Assembly: GCF_902833225.1 (NCBI RefSeq)
Contig: NZ_CADFEI010000016.1
Span: 1 to 64,000 of the forward strand
Length of the DNA stretch: 64,000 bases
DNA from: Burkholderia sp. BCC1644
GTDB lineage: Bacteria > Pseudomonadota > Gammaproteobacteria > Burkholderiales > Burkholderiaceae
Direction: 5' to 3'
Every line of letters starts with the position of its first letter. Positions within the stretch are counted from its first letter, which is position 1. The translations under genes and the position numbers were made by a program. This document shows positions 8,757 to 17,185 of the stretch, in pieces. The notes beneath the pieces were generated by a model, which saw only the letters and a program-made list of their open reading frames with translations, searched no databases and had not been told where the DNA came from.

Positions 8757-9194
8757 CTACTGCGCGCTCCACTGGAACGCGGTCTTCGCGCCGCCCTTCG
8801 CGCCGACCGTGACGGCGCGCGATTCATCGTTGCCCTGGTACATCGCATGCACCGTATAGCGCCCCGGCGGCACCTGCACGAGCATGTACGGCCCGCGTGC
8901 GTCGGTTTTCAGCACTTCGGCGCCCTTGCCGTCGACGATCCGCACATGGACGTCGGCCAGGAACTCGCCGCCCTTGCCGGTGAAGCGCAGCGCCAGCGGC
9001 CATTTCGACTCGTTGCGCTGGAACGCCGCCGATTCGTCCTGCCCGACGCCGCCGGACACGAAGGTGACGTCGCCCTGCTGGCGCGCGGCGGGCAAGCCGT
9101 CCGACTGCGCGTACGCGCCGGTCGCACCGGCTGCGAGGCCGACGGTCAACGCCGCGGCGACGGCAAATCGGGACACGTTGCGTAGATATTGCAT
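8757..9194 (-). CDS. Exported protein with carboxypeptidase-regulatory-like domain
   Basis: 145 residues from ATG 9194 (GGAGAGA ribosome site). A Sec signal peptide covers about residues 1-30 with a likely cut after AYA (GATGAYA-QSD). The remainder looks like a single beta-sandwich of the carboxypeptidase-regulatory type, with ADVHVRIVDGKGAEV followed by GPYMLVQVPPGRYTV. Such domains are found in many periplasmic proteins without a specific activity. It lies just downstream of mucD on the same strand (103-bp gap) and ends at a clear terminator, so it may be the last gene of the mucD unit. Function unknown. Confidence 0.78.
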   Translation of the reverse strand: MQYLRNVSRFAVAAALTVGLAAGATGAYAQSDGLPAARQQGDVTFVSGGVGQDESAAFQRNESKWPLALRFTGKGGEFLADVHVRIVDGKGAEVLKTDARGPYMLVQVPPGRYTVHAMYQGNDESRAVTVGAKGGAKTAFQWSAQ

Positions 9195-9297
9195 GGCTCT
9201 CTCCTTGGGGTCGGAACACATACGGGGCGGTGCGTCACGCGATCGAGCGGCGGCGGCGCCCGCCGCAGCCGGCCTGGCCGGCCGTCGGCCGTACCGG

Positions 9298-10782
9298 TCA
9301 GCTCAGGTCGACCGGGACGAAGATCTGCGCATTATCGCGCTGGATCAGAAGAGCAAGACTGTTGCCTGCGCCCTTGACCGCGTCGCGCAACTGCTCCGGG
9401 CTCGTGACCGGGCGGCCGTTGACCGCGAGGATCACGTCGCCGGGCTGGATGCCCGCGTTGGCGGCCGGCCCGCCGGCCTGCTGCACGATCAACCCGTGCG
9501 ACAGGTTGTCGGCACTGCGCTCCTGCGGCGACAGCGGACGCACCGCGACACCCAGGCGCCCCTGCTCGACCGGCCCGCCGTCGTTCGACGCGAGCTTCGC
9601 ATCGGCCATCGCGCCGAGCGTCACGCTGAGCGACTTCTTCGACTTGTCGCGCCAGATCTGCAGGTCGGCCTTCGAACCGGGCTTCAGGTTCGCGATCTGC
9701 GCGGGCAGCGACGTCGAATCGGCGACCGGCGAACCGTTGACCGACAGGATCACGTCGCCCGGCTGCAGGCCGGCCTTCGCGGCCGGACCGTTCGGATCGA
9801 CCGAGCTGACGAGCGCGCCGTCCGGCTTCTGCAGCCCGAACGAACTCGCGAGCGTCTGGTTCAGCCCCTGCACCGCAACGCCGAGGCGGCCGCGGCTCAC
9901 GTGGCCCGTCTTCACGAGCTCGTCCTTGACCTTGATCGCCTCGTTGATCGGGATCGCGAACGACAGGCCCTGGAAGCCGCCGGTCTGCGAGTAGATCATC
10001 GAGTTGATGCCGATCACCTCGCCCTGCAGGTTGAACAGCGGGCCGCCCGAGTTGCCGGGGTTCACCGGCACGTCGGTCTGGATGAACGGCGTGTAGTTCT
10101 CGTCCGGCAGCGCGCGCGACTTCGCGCTGATGATGCCCGACGTGACCGTGTTGTCGAAGCCGTACGGCGAGCCGATCGCGACGACCCACTGGCCGACCTT
10201 GCTCTGCGCCGGATCGCCGATCTTCACGGTCGGCAGGCCGCTCGCGTCGATCTTCAGCACCGCGACGTCGGACTGCTTGTCGGCGCCGACGACCTTCGCC
10301 TTGTATTCGCGCTTGTCGGTCAGCTTGACCGTGACGACGTTTGCGCCGTCGATCACGTGCGCATTGGTGAGGATGTACCCGTCGGAGCTGATGACGAACC
10401 CGGAACCGAGGCTCGCGCTCGGCTGGTCGTCCGGCTGCGCGTCGCCGCCCATGCCCGGCACCTGGCCGTAGAAATGCTTGAAGAACTGGTAGAACGGGTC
10501 GCTCGGGTCGATCGGCAGCTGCGGCTGCTGCACGCGCCGCGACACCTGCTTCACGACGTGCTTCGCGCTGATGTTCACGACCGCCGGGCCGTAGGTCTCG
10601 ACGAGCCCGGAGAAATCGGGGATGCCGGTCTTCGCGGCCGCTTCGGCCGGCATCAGAGCGGCAGCCTGCGCGGGCGTGATGATCTGCGGATCGGCGCGGC
10701 GGGTGCCGGCGAAATAGCCGGCTGACAGGGCGGCCGCCACGGCGACCGCGACGGCGCCGCGCGCAAGGAATCGGGTATTCAT
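9298..10782 (-). CDS. mucD: Periplasmic serine protease Do, MucD/DegP (HtrA) family
   Basis: 494 residues, the usual length of DegP/MucD. It has an N-terminal membrane signal (about residues 7-26), a trypsin-like domain with triad His142 (TNAHVIDGA), Asp172 (SDVAVLKID) and Ser245 (NPGNSGGPLF), and two PDZ domains (GRLGVAVQGL near residue 297, and the last ~95 residues). It degrades misfolded periplasmic proteins under envelope stress. Immediately upstream on the same strand is an OmpR-type two-component system, and four phased CTTAA repeats lie 44-80 bp before the start codon, suggesting direct control by that system. Confidence 0.95.
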   Translation of the reverse strand: MNTRFLARGAVAVAVAAALSAGYFAGTRRADPQIITPAQAAALMPAEAAAKTGIPDFSGLVETYGPAVVNISAKHVVKQVSRRVQQPQLPIDPSDPFYQFFKHFYGQVPGMGGDAQPDDQPSASLGSGFVISSDGYILTNAHVIDGANVVTVKLTDKREYKAKVVGADKQSDVAVLKIDASGLPTVKIGDPAQSKVGQWVVAIGSPYGFDNTVTSGIISAKSRALPDENYTPFIQTDVPVNPGNSGGPLFNLQGEVIGINSMIYSQTGGFQGLSFAIPINEAIKVKDELVKTGHVSRGRLGVAVQGLNQTLASSFGLQKPDGALVSSVDPNGPAAKAGLQPGDVILSVNGSPVADSTSLPAQIANLKPGSKADLQIWRDKSKKSLSVTLGAMADAKLASNDGGPVEQGRLGVAVRPLSPQERSADNLSHGLIVQQAGGPAANAGIQPGDVILAVNGRPVTSPEQLRDAVKGAGNSLALLIQRDNAQIFVPVDLS

Positions 10783-10825
10783 CGTAGGACCTCCTCTTTG
10801 TTAGGACGCAGCGTAACGACCCTGA

Positions 10826-10862
10826 CTTAAAGGAGGCTTAATCAGCCTTAAGCGGGGCTTAA
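10826..10862. promoter_or_regulatory. Four phased CTTAA direct repeats before mucD (PmrA/QseB-type box)
   Basis: CTTAA starts at 10826, 10837, 10847 and 10858, that is, at 11, 10 and 11 bp spacing, one helical turn each. OmpR/PhoB-type regulators of the PmrA/QseB group bind CTTAA-N6 direct repeats of this spacing. The element lies between the 3' end of the sensor kinase gene and mucD, so the adjacent response regulator probably acts here. The binding itself is inferred. Confidence 0.65.
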
Positions 10863-10893
10863 GCGACCGCCGGGGCCCGCCCGGCGCCGTGCT

Positions 10894-12240
10894 TCACGCT
10901 GATTCGGACGATTGCGGCGCCTCGGCCGGCATCTCGGCGTCGCGGAACACGACGCTGACGAGCAGGCCGCCCGCGGCCGCGTCGCCGAGCGACACCGTCG
11001 CGCCCTGCTGCGCCGCCACGCGCTTGACGATCGCCAGCCCGAGCCCGCTGCCCGCCACGTCGGTGCGCGCCCGAGCGGAGCTGTCGCGGTAGAAGCGGTC
11101 GAACACGCGCTCGCGCTCGTCGGCCGGGATGCCGGGCCCGCTGTCGCCGATCTGGACGCACGCGCGGCCGGCCGCGTCGCGGGTCAGCGACACGTCGATG
11201 CGGCCGCCGTCCGGCGTGTACTTCACCGCGTTGTCGAGCAGGTTGCCGAACATCACGCGCAGCGCGCCGACGTCCGCGACGACGCTCGCCGCGCGCGTCT
11301 CCTCGAAGCCGAGATCGATGTCGCGCCGCTGCGCGAGCGGCGCATGCGCGGCCACGCATTCGGCGAGCAGCGTCTGCAGGTCGACCGGTTCGCGCATCGT
11401 CGCGCCATCCGGTTCGGCTCGCGCGAGCGCGAGCAACTGCTCCGTGAGGCGCGTCGCGCGCGACACGCCGTCCTGGAGATCCGCGACCGCCTCGCGGCGC
11501 GACGCGTCGTCCTTCGCGCGAGCGACGAGCTGCGCCTGGATCTGCACGGCCGCGAGCGGCGTGCGCAGTTCGTGCGCGGCGTCGGCGACGAACGCCTTCT
11601 GCGTATCGAGCGCGGCCGACAGCCGCGCGAGCAGCCCGTTCAGCGCGCGCACGAGCGGCTGCACCTCGAGCGGCAGGCGCGCGTCGGGCAGCGGATCGAG
11701 CGCTTCCGGCCGGCGCGCCTCGACCGCGCGCGTCACGCGGCCGAGCGGCGCGAGGCCGCGACCGACGATCACCCAGACGGCAGCGCCCAGGAACGGCAGC
11801 AGCACGATCAGCGGCCACAGCGTGCGCAGCGCGACGTTCGCCGCGAGCCGGTTGCGCACCGACAGCGGTTGCGCGAGCTGCACGACGTTGTCGCCGACGA
11901 TCGCGCCGTACACGCGCCATTCGCCGCGATCGGTACGCTCGGTCGAGAAGCCGAGTTCCGCGCGCGGCGCGATCGGCGCACGCGGATGCGAGAAGTACAT
12001 CAGCACGCCGTTGCGGTTCCAGATCTGGATCACGATGCCTTCGTCGCCGTTGGTGCGCGAGCCGAACACCTGCGAGAACGGCTCCGACGGCAGCGCCGCG
12101 GCGATCTCCTGCAGCTGGTAATCGAACAGTTCGTTCGCTTCCGCGAGCGCCTGCCGGTAGATGAGCCAGCCCGCGATGCCCACGCCCGCGACGACGATCG
12201 CGAGCAGCCAGATCAGCAATTGATGACGAATCGACCTCAC
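10894..12240 (-). CDS. Sensor histidine kinase (QseC/PmrB-like) upstream of mucD
   Basis: 448 residues. Two membrane segments (about residues 8-28 and 160-182) flank a ~130-residue periplasmic sensor region; then come HAMP, the phosphoacceptor H-box (VADAAHELRTPLAAVQ) and the ATPase with N-box (GNLLDNAVKYTP), DSGPGIP and GSGLGLAIV. It should phosphorylate the response regulator encoded 3 bp upstream. The position next to mucD suggests it senses envelope or protein-folding stress; the signal is not known from sequence. Confidence 0.93.
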   Translation of the reverse strand: MRSIRHQLLIWLLAIVVAGVGIAGWLIYRQALAEANELFDYQLQEIAAALPSEPFSQVFGSRTNGDEGIVIQIWNRNGVLMYFSHPRAPIAPRAELGFSTERTDRGEWRVYGAIVGDNVVQLAQPLSVRNRLAANVALRTLWPLIVLLPFLGAAVWVIVGRGLAPLGRVTRAVEARRPEALDPLPDARLPLEVQPLVRALNGLLARLSAALDTQKAFVADAAHELRTPLAAVQIQAQLVARAKDDASRREAVADLQDGVSRATRLTEQLLALARAEPDGATMREPVDLQTLLAECVAAHAPLAQRRDIDLGFEETRAASVVADVGALRVMFGNLLDNAVKYTPDGGRIDVSLTRDAAGRACVQIGDSGPGIPADERERVFDRFYRDSSARARTDVAGSGLGLAIVKRVAAQQGATVSLGDAAAGGLLVSVVFRDAEMPAEAPQSSESA

Positions 12241-12243
12241 GCG

Positions 12244-12906
12244 TCAGCTTTCCTTGACGACCATGTAGCCGAGCCCACGTACGTTGCGGATCAGGTCCGA
12301 GCCGAGCTTCTTGCGCAGCGCGTGGATGTAGACCTCGACCGTGTTGCTGCCGATCTCCTCGCCCCAGCCGTACATCTTCTCCTCGAGCTGGCTCTTCGAC
12401 AGCACCGCGCCCGGCCGCGCGAGCAGCGCCTCGAGCAGCGCGAACTCGCGCGCGGACAGCGCGACGGGCACGCCGTCGAGCGTCACCTGGTGCGAAGCGG
12501 GGTCGAGCGTCAGCGCGCCGTGGCGGATCAGCGACTCGCTGCGCCCGGCCTGGCGGCGGATCAGCGCGCGCATCCGTGCGCCGAGTTCATCGAGGTCGAA
12601 CGGCTTGACGAGGTAGTCGTCGGCGCCCGCGTCGAGCCCCTTCACGCGATCGGCAATGGCGTCGCGCGCGGTGACGATCAGCACGGGCAGCGACAGCCCG
12701 CGCGCCCGCAGCGTGCGCAGCACGTCGACGCCGTCGCGCTTCGGCAGGCCGAGGTCGAGCAGCAGCAGGTCGTACGTCTCGCCGCCGAGCGCCGTGAGCG
12801 CCGCGTCGCCGTCCTGCACCCAGTCGACCGCGAAGCCGTCCGAGCGCAGCGCCTTGCGCACGCCTTCGGCAATCATTCGATCATCTTCGACAAGCAGTAT
12901 CCGCAT
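12244..12906 (-). CDS. OmpR-family response regulator (QseB/PmrA-like)
   Basis: 220 residues from ATG 12906, chosen because MRILLVEDDRMI is the conserved receiver start; an ATG four codons upstream (12918) is equally possible, and neither has a clear ribosome site. The receiver has the acidic pair in VEDD, the phosphoacceptor in LLLLDLGLPKRDG (Asp near residue 51) and Lys in VKPFD; a winged-helix DNA-binding domain follows, ending EVYIHALRKKLG...IRNVRGLGYMV. Pairs with the kinase gene 3 bp downstream. It probably binds the CTTAA repeats before mucD. Confidence 0.93.
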   Translation of the reverse strand: MRILLVEDDRMIAEGVRKALRSDGFAVDWVQDGDAALTALGGETYDLLLLDLGLPKRDGVDVLRTLRARGLSLPVLIVTARDAIADRVKGLDAGADDYLVKPFDLDELGARMRALIRRQAGRSESLIRHGALTLDPASHQVTLDGVPVALSAREFALLEALLARPGAVLSKSQLEEKMYGWGEEIGSNTVEVYIHALRKKLGSDLIRNVRGLGYMVVKES

Positions 12907-13092
12907 CGGGACAGGCATCCATGGAGCGAGTCAAACACGCCGACCATTGTAGCGCCGCGAATCGCGTGCGCGGCACCCTGCAATGCAACAGTAAGGCGGA
13001 TTGCAAGGGGTCTGCGCGGACTTGTCTCTACAATGTGCGCTTTGGCGCCGCCGCGCGCCCTGCCCGAGCCCCTGCTTCTCCCGTATTCGCCC

Positions 13093-14625
13093 ATGCCGAT
13101 TTCCGATCTTTCCGTCCGGTTCGCCCCCCGCGCCCGCTTGTGCCTGCGCGCAGCCGCCGTCGTCGCCACCTGCACGGCCCTCGCGTTCGCACCGTCCGCG
13201 CAGGCCCGCAAGAAATCCCACAAGGAAGCGCGCAAGACCACCGTCGTGTCGCCCGCCGCGCGGGCGGCCGGCCTGCCGGCGTCCGTGCTCGTCGCGCTGC
13301 AGCGCGCGAAGGTACCGGCCTCGGCGATGAGCGTCGTCGTCGAGCGCGTCGGCGATCCTGAACCGCTGATTGCGTGGAATGCGAGCCGGCCGATGATGCC
13401 GGCATCGACGATGAAGCTCGTGACGACCTTCTCGGGCCTGTCGATCCTCGGCCCCGACTACCGCTGGCGCACGACCGCGTACACGGACGGCACGGTCGAC
13501 CCCGACGGCACGCTGCAGGGCAACCTGTACATCAAGGGCACCGGCGATCCGAAGCTCGTGCCCGAGGAACTGATCGACCTCGTCGACAAGCTCCGCAAGG
13601 CCGGCGTCAAGCGCGTGGCCGGCGGCCTCGTGCTCGACAAGAGCTACTTCGCGACGTCGACGCGCGACCTGCCGTCGTTCGACGACGACGCCAGCGCGCC
13701 GTACAACGTCGGCCCCGATCCGCTGCTGTACGCGTTCAAGGCCGTGTCGTTCACGGTCACGCCGGGCGACGACGGCAAGGTGGCGGTCGACGTGTTGCCG
13801 CCGCTCGCGAACCTGTCGATCGACAACCAGCTCGTCGAAGGCTCGGGCTCGTGCAGCGCGGCCGCCGCGGCCGCGCGCCCGACGCTGTCGGCCGGCAGCG
13901 GGATCATGACGGCCTCGTTCGCCGGCGACTATCCGCTGCGCTGCGGCGCGCACACGACCAACCTCGCGATCCTCGATCACACGACCTTCTTCGCGCGCGG
14001 CTTCCTCGCGCTGTGGCAGCAGGACGGCGGCACGATCACGGGGCCCGTGAGCGAAGGCAAGGTGCCGACCACCGCGCGTCCGCTCGCCGTGCATCACAGC
14101 CCGGTGCTCGGCAGCATCGTCTACGACATCAACAAGTTCAGCAACAACGTGATGGCGCGCAACCTGTTCCTGACGATCGGCGCGGTCAGCGGCAAGCCGC
14201 CCGCGACGCCCGAACAGTCGAGCCGCGTGATCCAGGCGTTCCTGCAGAAAAGCGGCATCGCGATGCCCGACCTCGTGCTCGAGAACGGCTCGGGCCTGTC
14301 GCGCGAAGAGCACGTGAGCGCGCTGTCGCTCGCCGCGCTGCTGCAGGCCGCGAATGCGAGCCCCGTCGCGCAGACCTTCGTCGATTCGCTGCCGATCGCC
14401 GGCATCGACGGCACGATGAAGAACCGCCTCACCAACGCCGGCGTGCTCGGCAACGCGCACATCAAGACCGGCACGCTGCGCGACGTGCGCGCGATCGCAG
14501 GCTATGTCGGCGGCGCCGACGGCCAGAGCTACATCGTCGTCAGCTTCATCAACAACGATCACGCGGAAGCCGCGCGCGCCGCGCACGACACGCTGCTCGA
14601 GTGGATCTACGCGGGCGCGCACTGA
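13093..14625 (+). CDS. dacB: D-alanyl-D-alanine carboxypeptidase/endopeptidase, PBP4 (DacB) family
   Basis: 510 residues from ATG 13093; an in-frame ATG at 13033 would add 20 residues before the signal peptide. A Sec signal spans about residues 15-40. Penicillin-binding motifs are present: SxxK as Ser105-Thr-Met-Lys108, SxN as SNN (KFSNNVMARN) and KTG (HIKTGTLRD). The large insert between SxxK and SxN and the length fit class C PBP4. It trims or cleaves peptidoglycan peptides in the periplasm. Divergent from the response regulator gene; probably monocistronic. Confidence 0.93.
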   Translation: MPISDLSVRFAPRARLCLRAAAVVATCTALAFAPSAQARKKSHKEARKTTVVSPAARAAGLPASVLVALQRAKVPASAMSVVVERVGDPEPLIAWNASRPMMPASTMKLVTTFSGLSILGPDYRWRTTAYTDGTVDPDGTLQGNLYIKGTGDPKLVPEELIDLVDKLRKAGVKRVAGGLVLDKSYFATSTRDLPSFDDDASAPYNVGPDPLLYAFKAVSFTVTPGDDGKVAVDVLPPLANLSIDNQLVEGSGSCSAAAAAARPTLSAGSGIMTASFAGDYPLRCGAHTTNLAILDHTTFFARGFLALWQQDGGTITGPVSEGKVPTTARPLAVHHSPVLGSIVYDINKFSNNVMARNLFLTIGAVSGKPPATPEQSSRVIQAFLQKSGIAMPDLVLENGSGLSREEHVSALSLAALLQAANASPVAQTFVDSLPIAGIDGTMKNRLTNAGVLGNAHIKTGTLRDVRAIAGYVGGADGQSYIVVSFINNDHAEAARAAHDTLLEWIYAGAH

Positions 14626-14954
14626 CGCGCCGCGCACCACGCATCGGGTCGCCCCCACGGGCGGCCCGCGCCGTTTTCCGCCGCCCCGCACACGGAATTT
14701 CGCGCCGCCCGGTTTGAAACGCCCCCGCCGCCGGCGTGCAACGCACCGCGCGCCAACCGTGCCCGGAAAACAGGGCCGCACCGCCCGGCCCCGCGCCGCG
14801 CGGTTTCCGTAGAAACCCTGTCCTCAGAGGGAACCCTCTACGCTGCCCCCTCGCCTATCGTGTGGCGATTGCGTAGGCTGTTGGCCTGACCGATATCAAC
14901 AACGGGCCACACGCCCGGCCTCAAGGCTTGCAGGGGAAAGAAGGAGACACGCCC
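14626..14954. other. Intergenic gap between dacB and desaturase-family gene
   Basis: A 329-bp gap. It holds a likely dacB terminator (14645-14668), then GC-rich sequence without a supportable frame, and from about 14780 the presumed promoter and leader of the next gene, with an AAGGAGA ribosome site just before 14955. Confidence 0.5.
14645..14668 (+). terminator. Probable intrinsic terminator of dacB
   Basis: Ten-base-pair stem (CGGGTCGCCC paired with GGGCGGCCCG, one G-T wobble) with a 4-base loop, 19 bp after the dacB stop and followed by CGCCGTTTT. The T run is short. Confidence 0.5.
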
Positions 14955-15869
14955 ATGCGATTCGACGTCGAATTGCTTCTGCTCGCGCTGGCGCCCGTCT
15001 TCCTGCTCTGCATCGCGTGGGAGGCCTGGCACCTCGCCCGCACACGTGCGCAGGACCATGTCTACGCATGGCGCGACACGCTGTGCAACGCGGCGCTCGC
15101 CCTGATGCACCAGGGCGCCGACAAGATCGCGTGGCTGTTCGTGATCCCCGTCTACGCGTACTGCTATCAGCACTACCGCCTGTTCACGTGGCACGACAGC
15201 TGGCTGTCGTTCGCGGTGCTGTTCGTCGCGCAGGATTTCCTCTACTACGTGTTCCATCGCGCGAGCCATCGCGTGCGCTGGCTGTGGGCCGCGCATGTCG
15301 TGCACCACTCGTCCGAGCGGATGAATTTCTCGACCGCGTTCCGTCAGAGCCTGATGTACCCCGTCGCGGGCATGTGGGTGTTCTGGCTGCCGCTCGCATT
15401 CGCCGGCTTTCCGCCGCAACAGGTCGTCGGCATCGTGCTGATCAACCTCGCGTTCCAGTTCTTCGTGCATACGCAGGCGATCGGCAAGCTCGGCTGGCTC
15501 GAATACGTGCTGAATACGCCGTCGATCCACCGCGCGCACCATGCACGCAACGCGCGCTACATCGACCGCAATTACGCAGGCGTCCTTGTGATCTGGGATC
15601 GCCTGTTCGGCAGCTATGTCGACGAAACGCCCGACGATCCGCCGCAGTACGGGATCGTCGAGCGGCTCGGCTCGAACAACCCGCTCGTCGCGACGTTCCA
15701 CGAGTGGGTGTCGATGGTGTCCGACGCGTTGCGCGTCGACGGATGGCGCAACAAGCTGCGTGCGATTTTCGGCCCGCCCGAATGGGCGAGCGCTTATCAT
15801 GCGCAGATTGCCGAGGCCGCGAACCAGGATCCGCGCACCGTGCCGCTGGCGGCTGCGCGTGACCAATAA
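14955..15869 (+). CDS. Sterol desaturase / fatty acid hydroxylase superfamily membrane protein
   Basis: 304 residues from ATG 14955 (AAGGAGA seven bases upstream). Several hydrophobic segments (residues ~5-25, 50-70, 85-100, 140-180) and the di-iron histidine boxes of the superfamily: HRASH, HVVHHSSE and HRAHHAR. These integral membrane enzymes use oxygen to hydroxylate or desaturate lipids. Bacterial members act on carotenoids, ceramides, hopanoids or unknown lipids; the substrate cannot be inferred. Stands alone between dacB and a GDSL lipoprotein gene. Confidence 0.85.
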   Translation: MRFDVELLLLALAPVFLLCIAWEAWHLARTRAQDHVYAWRDTLCNAALALMHQGADKIAWLFVIPVYAYCYQHYRLFTWHDSWLSFAVLFVAQDFLYYVFHRASHRVRWLWAAHVVHHSSERMNFSTAFRQSLMYPVAGMWVFWLPLAFAGFPPQQVVGIVLINLAFQFFVHTQAIGKLGWLEYVLNTPSIHRAHHARNARYIDRNYAGVLVIWDRLFGSYVDETPDDPPQYGIVERLGSNNPLVATFHEWVSMVSDALRVDGWRNKLRAIFGPPEWASAYHAQIAEAANQDPRTVPLAAARDQ

Positions 15870-15964
15870 ACCGTTTTAGCCAACGGCCGCCGCGCAGCCC
15901 GGAACCGAGCAGGCACGCGGCAGATGAGAAATACATCAGGCCATATCTACGAGGAGATCGAACG

Positions 15965-17104
15965 ATGCAGACACAACAACACGCACCTTCCCGCACCCGT
16001 CAACGCATGCTGCGCACCACGCAAGTCGCGATCGCCGGCGCCGCGCTCGCGCTGCTCGCCGCGTGCGGCGGCGGTGACGACAACAACAGCAGCAGCGCGT
16101 CGAACACGCCGCCGTCGGGCGTGAAGATGCAGATCGTGTCGTTCGGCGACAGCCTGTCCGACGTGGGCACCTACTCGCAGATCAAGCTCGGCTTCGGCGG
16201 CGGCCGCTTCACGACCAACCCGGGCCAGGTGTGGACGCAGAACGTCGCGCAGTACTACGGCGATACGCTGCAGCCGGCGAACCAGGGCGGCTTCGGCATT
16301 CCGCTGCAAGCCACCGGCGGCCTCGGCTACGCACAGGGCGGCTCGCGCGTGACGCTGCAGCCGGGCATCGGCCACGCGGACGCGAGCGTGCCGAACGCCG
16401 ACTACGCGCAGGCAACGACGACGCCGATCGCCGACCAGGTCAAGCAGTACGTGTCGCAGCACGGCAGCTTCAACGCCGGCCAGATCGTGCTGGTCAACGG
16501 CGGCGCGAACGACATCTTCTATCAGGCGCAGGTCGCGCAGGCGCAAGGCAACACGCCGGCCGCGCAGCTCGCGGCCGCGCAGGCGATCGGCCTGGCCGCG
16601 CAGCAGCTCGGCGGCATCGTCCAGCAGATCGTCGCGGCAGGCGCGACGCACGTGTACGTGTCGAACGTGCCGGACATCGGCGGCACGCCGCTCGCGCTGC
16701 AGGGCGGCACGCAGGCCGCGTTCACGCAACTGTCGGGGCTGTTCAACCAGACGCTCGCCGGCACGCTGGCCGCGCTGAAGGTCGACACGACGAAGGTGGC
16801 GCTGCTCGACACGTTCACGTGGCAGGACGGCGTCGCGGCCAACTACAAGGCGAACGGCTTCAGCGTGTCGAACACCGACACCGCCTGCAACCTGAAGGCG
16901 ATGGTCCAGGCCGCCACGCAATACGGCGTCGCGAACGCGACCGCATTCGGCTCGTCGCTGTTCTGCTCGCCGCAGACCTACACGGTCGCGAACGCGGACC
17001 AGACCTACATGTTCGCCGACACGGTCCACCCGACGACGCGCCTGCACTTGCTGTTCGCGCAGTTCGCCGAGCAGCAGATCGCAAAGTCGGGCGTCGGCAA
17101 GTAA
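15965..17104 (+). CDS. GDSL-family esterase/lipase lipoprotein
   Basis: 379 residues with a lipoprotein signal peptide (ALALLAACGGG, lipobox L-A-A-C near residue 36). The SGNH/GDSL blocks are visible: block I SFGDSLSDVGTY (nucleophile Ser), the block III region VNGGANDIF and block V DTVHPTTRLH with the catalytic Asp and His. It should hydrolyse esters or lipids at the cell surface or periplasm. It ends at a strong hairpin terminator shared with the convergent tsaC-type gene. Confidence 0.88.
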   Translation: MQTQQHAPSRTRQRMLRTTQVAIAGAALALLAACGGGDDNNSSSASNTPPSGVKMQIVSFGDSLSDVGTYSQIKLGFGGGRFTTNPGQVWTQNVAQYYGDTLQPANQGGFGIPLQATGGLGYAQGGSRVTLQPGIGHADASVPNADYAQATTTPIADQVKQYVSQHGSFNAGQIVLVNGGANDIFYQAQVAQAQGNTPAAQLAAAQAIGLAAQQLGGIVQQIVAAGATHVYVSNVPDIGGTPLALQGGTQAAFTQLSGLFNQTLAGTLAALKVDTTKVALLDTFTWQDGVAANYKANGFSVSNTDTACNLKAMVQAATQYGVANATAFGSSLFCSPQTYTVANADQTYMFADTVHPTTRLHLLFAQFAEQQIAKSGVGK

Positions 17105-17128
17105 ACAGCCGGCCACGCGCCCAAACAA

Positions 17129-17164
17129 AAACGCCCGACCGGTTCGCCGGTCGGGCGTTTTTTC
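17129..17164. terminator. Bidirectional intrinsic terminator
   Basis: AACGCCCGACCGG, a TTCG loop and the exact complement, with A run on the left and T run on the right. It lies between the convergent GDSL esterase gene (stop 17104) and the threonylcarbamoyl-AMP synthase gene (stop 17186) and should stop transcription from both sides. Confidence 0.88.
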
Positions 17165-17185
17165 ATGTGTGAAGCGCGATGGTTG

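Noticed and set aside
10912..13092. Upstream extension of the DacB frame across the kinase and regulator genes
   Set aside because: The extension is antisense to the two-component genes and Arg-rich; the signal peptide after 13093 marks the true start.
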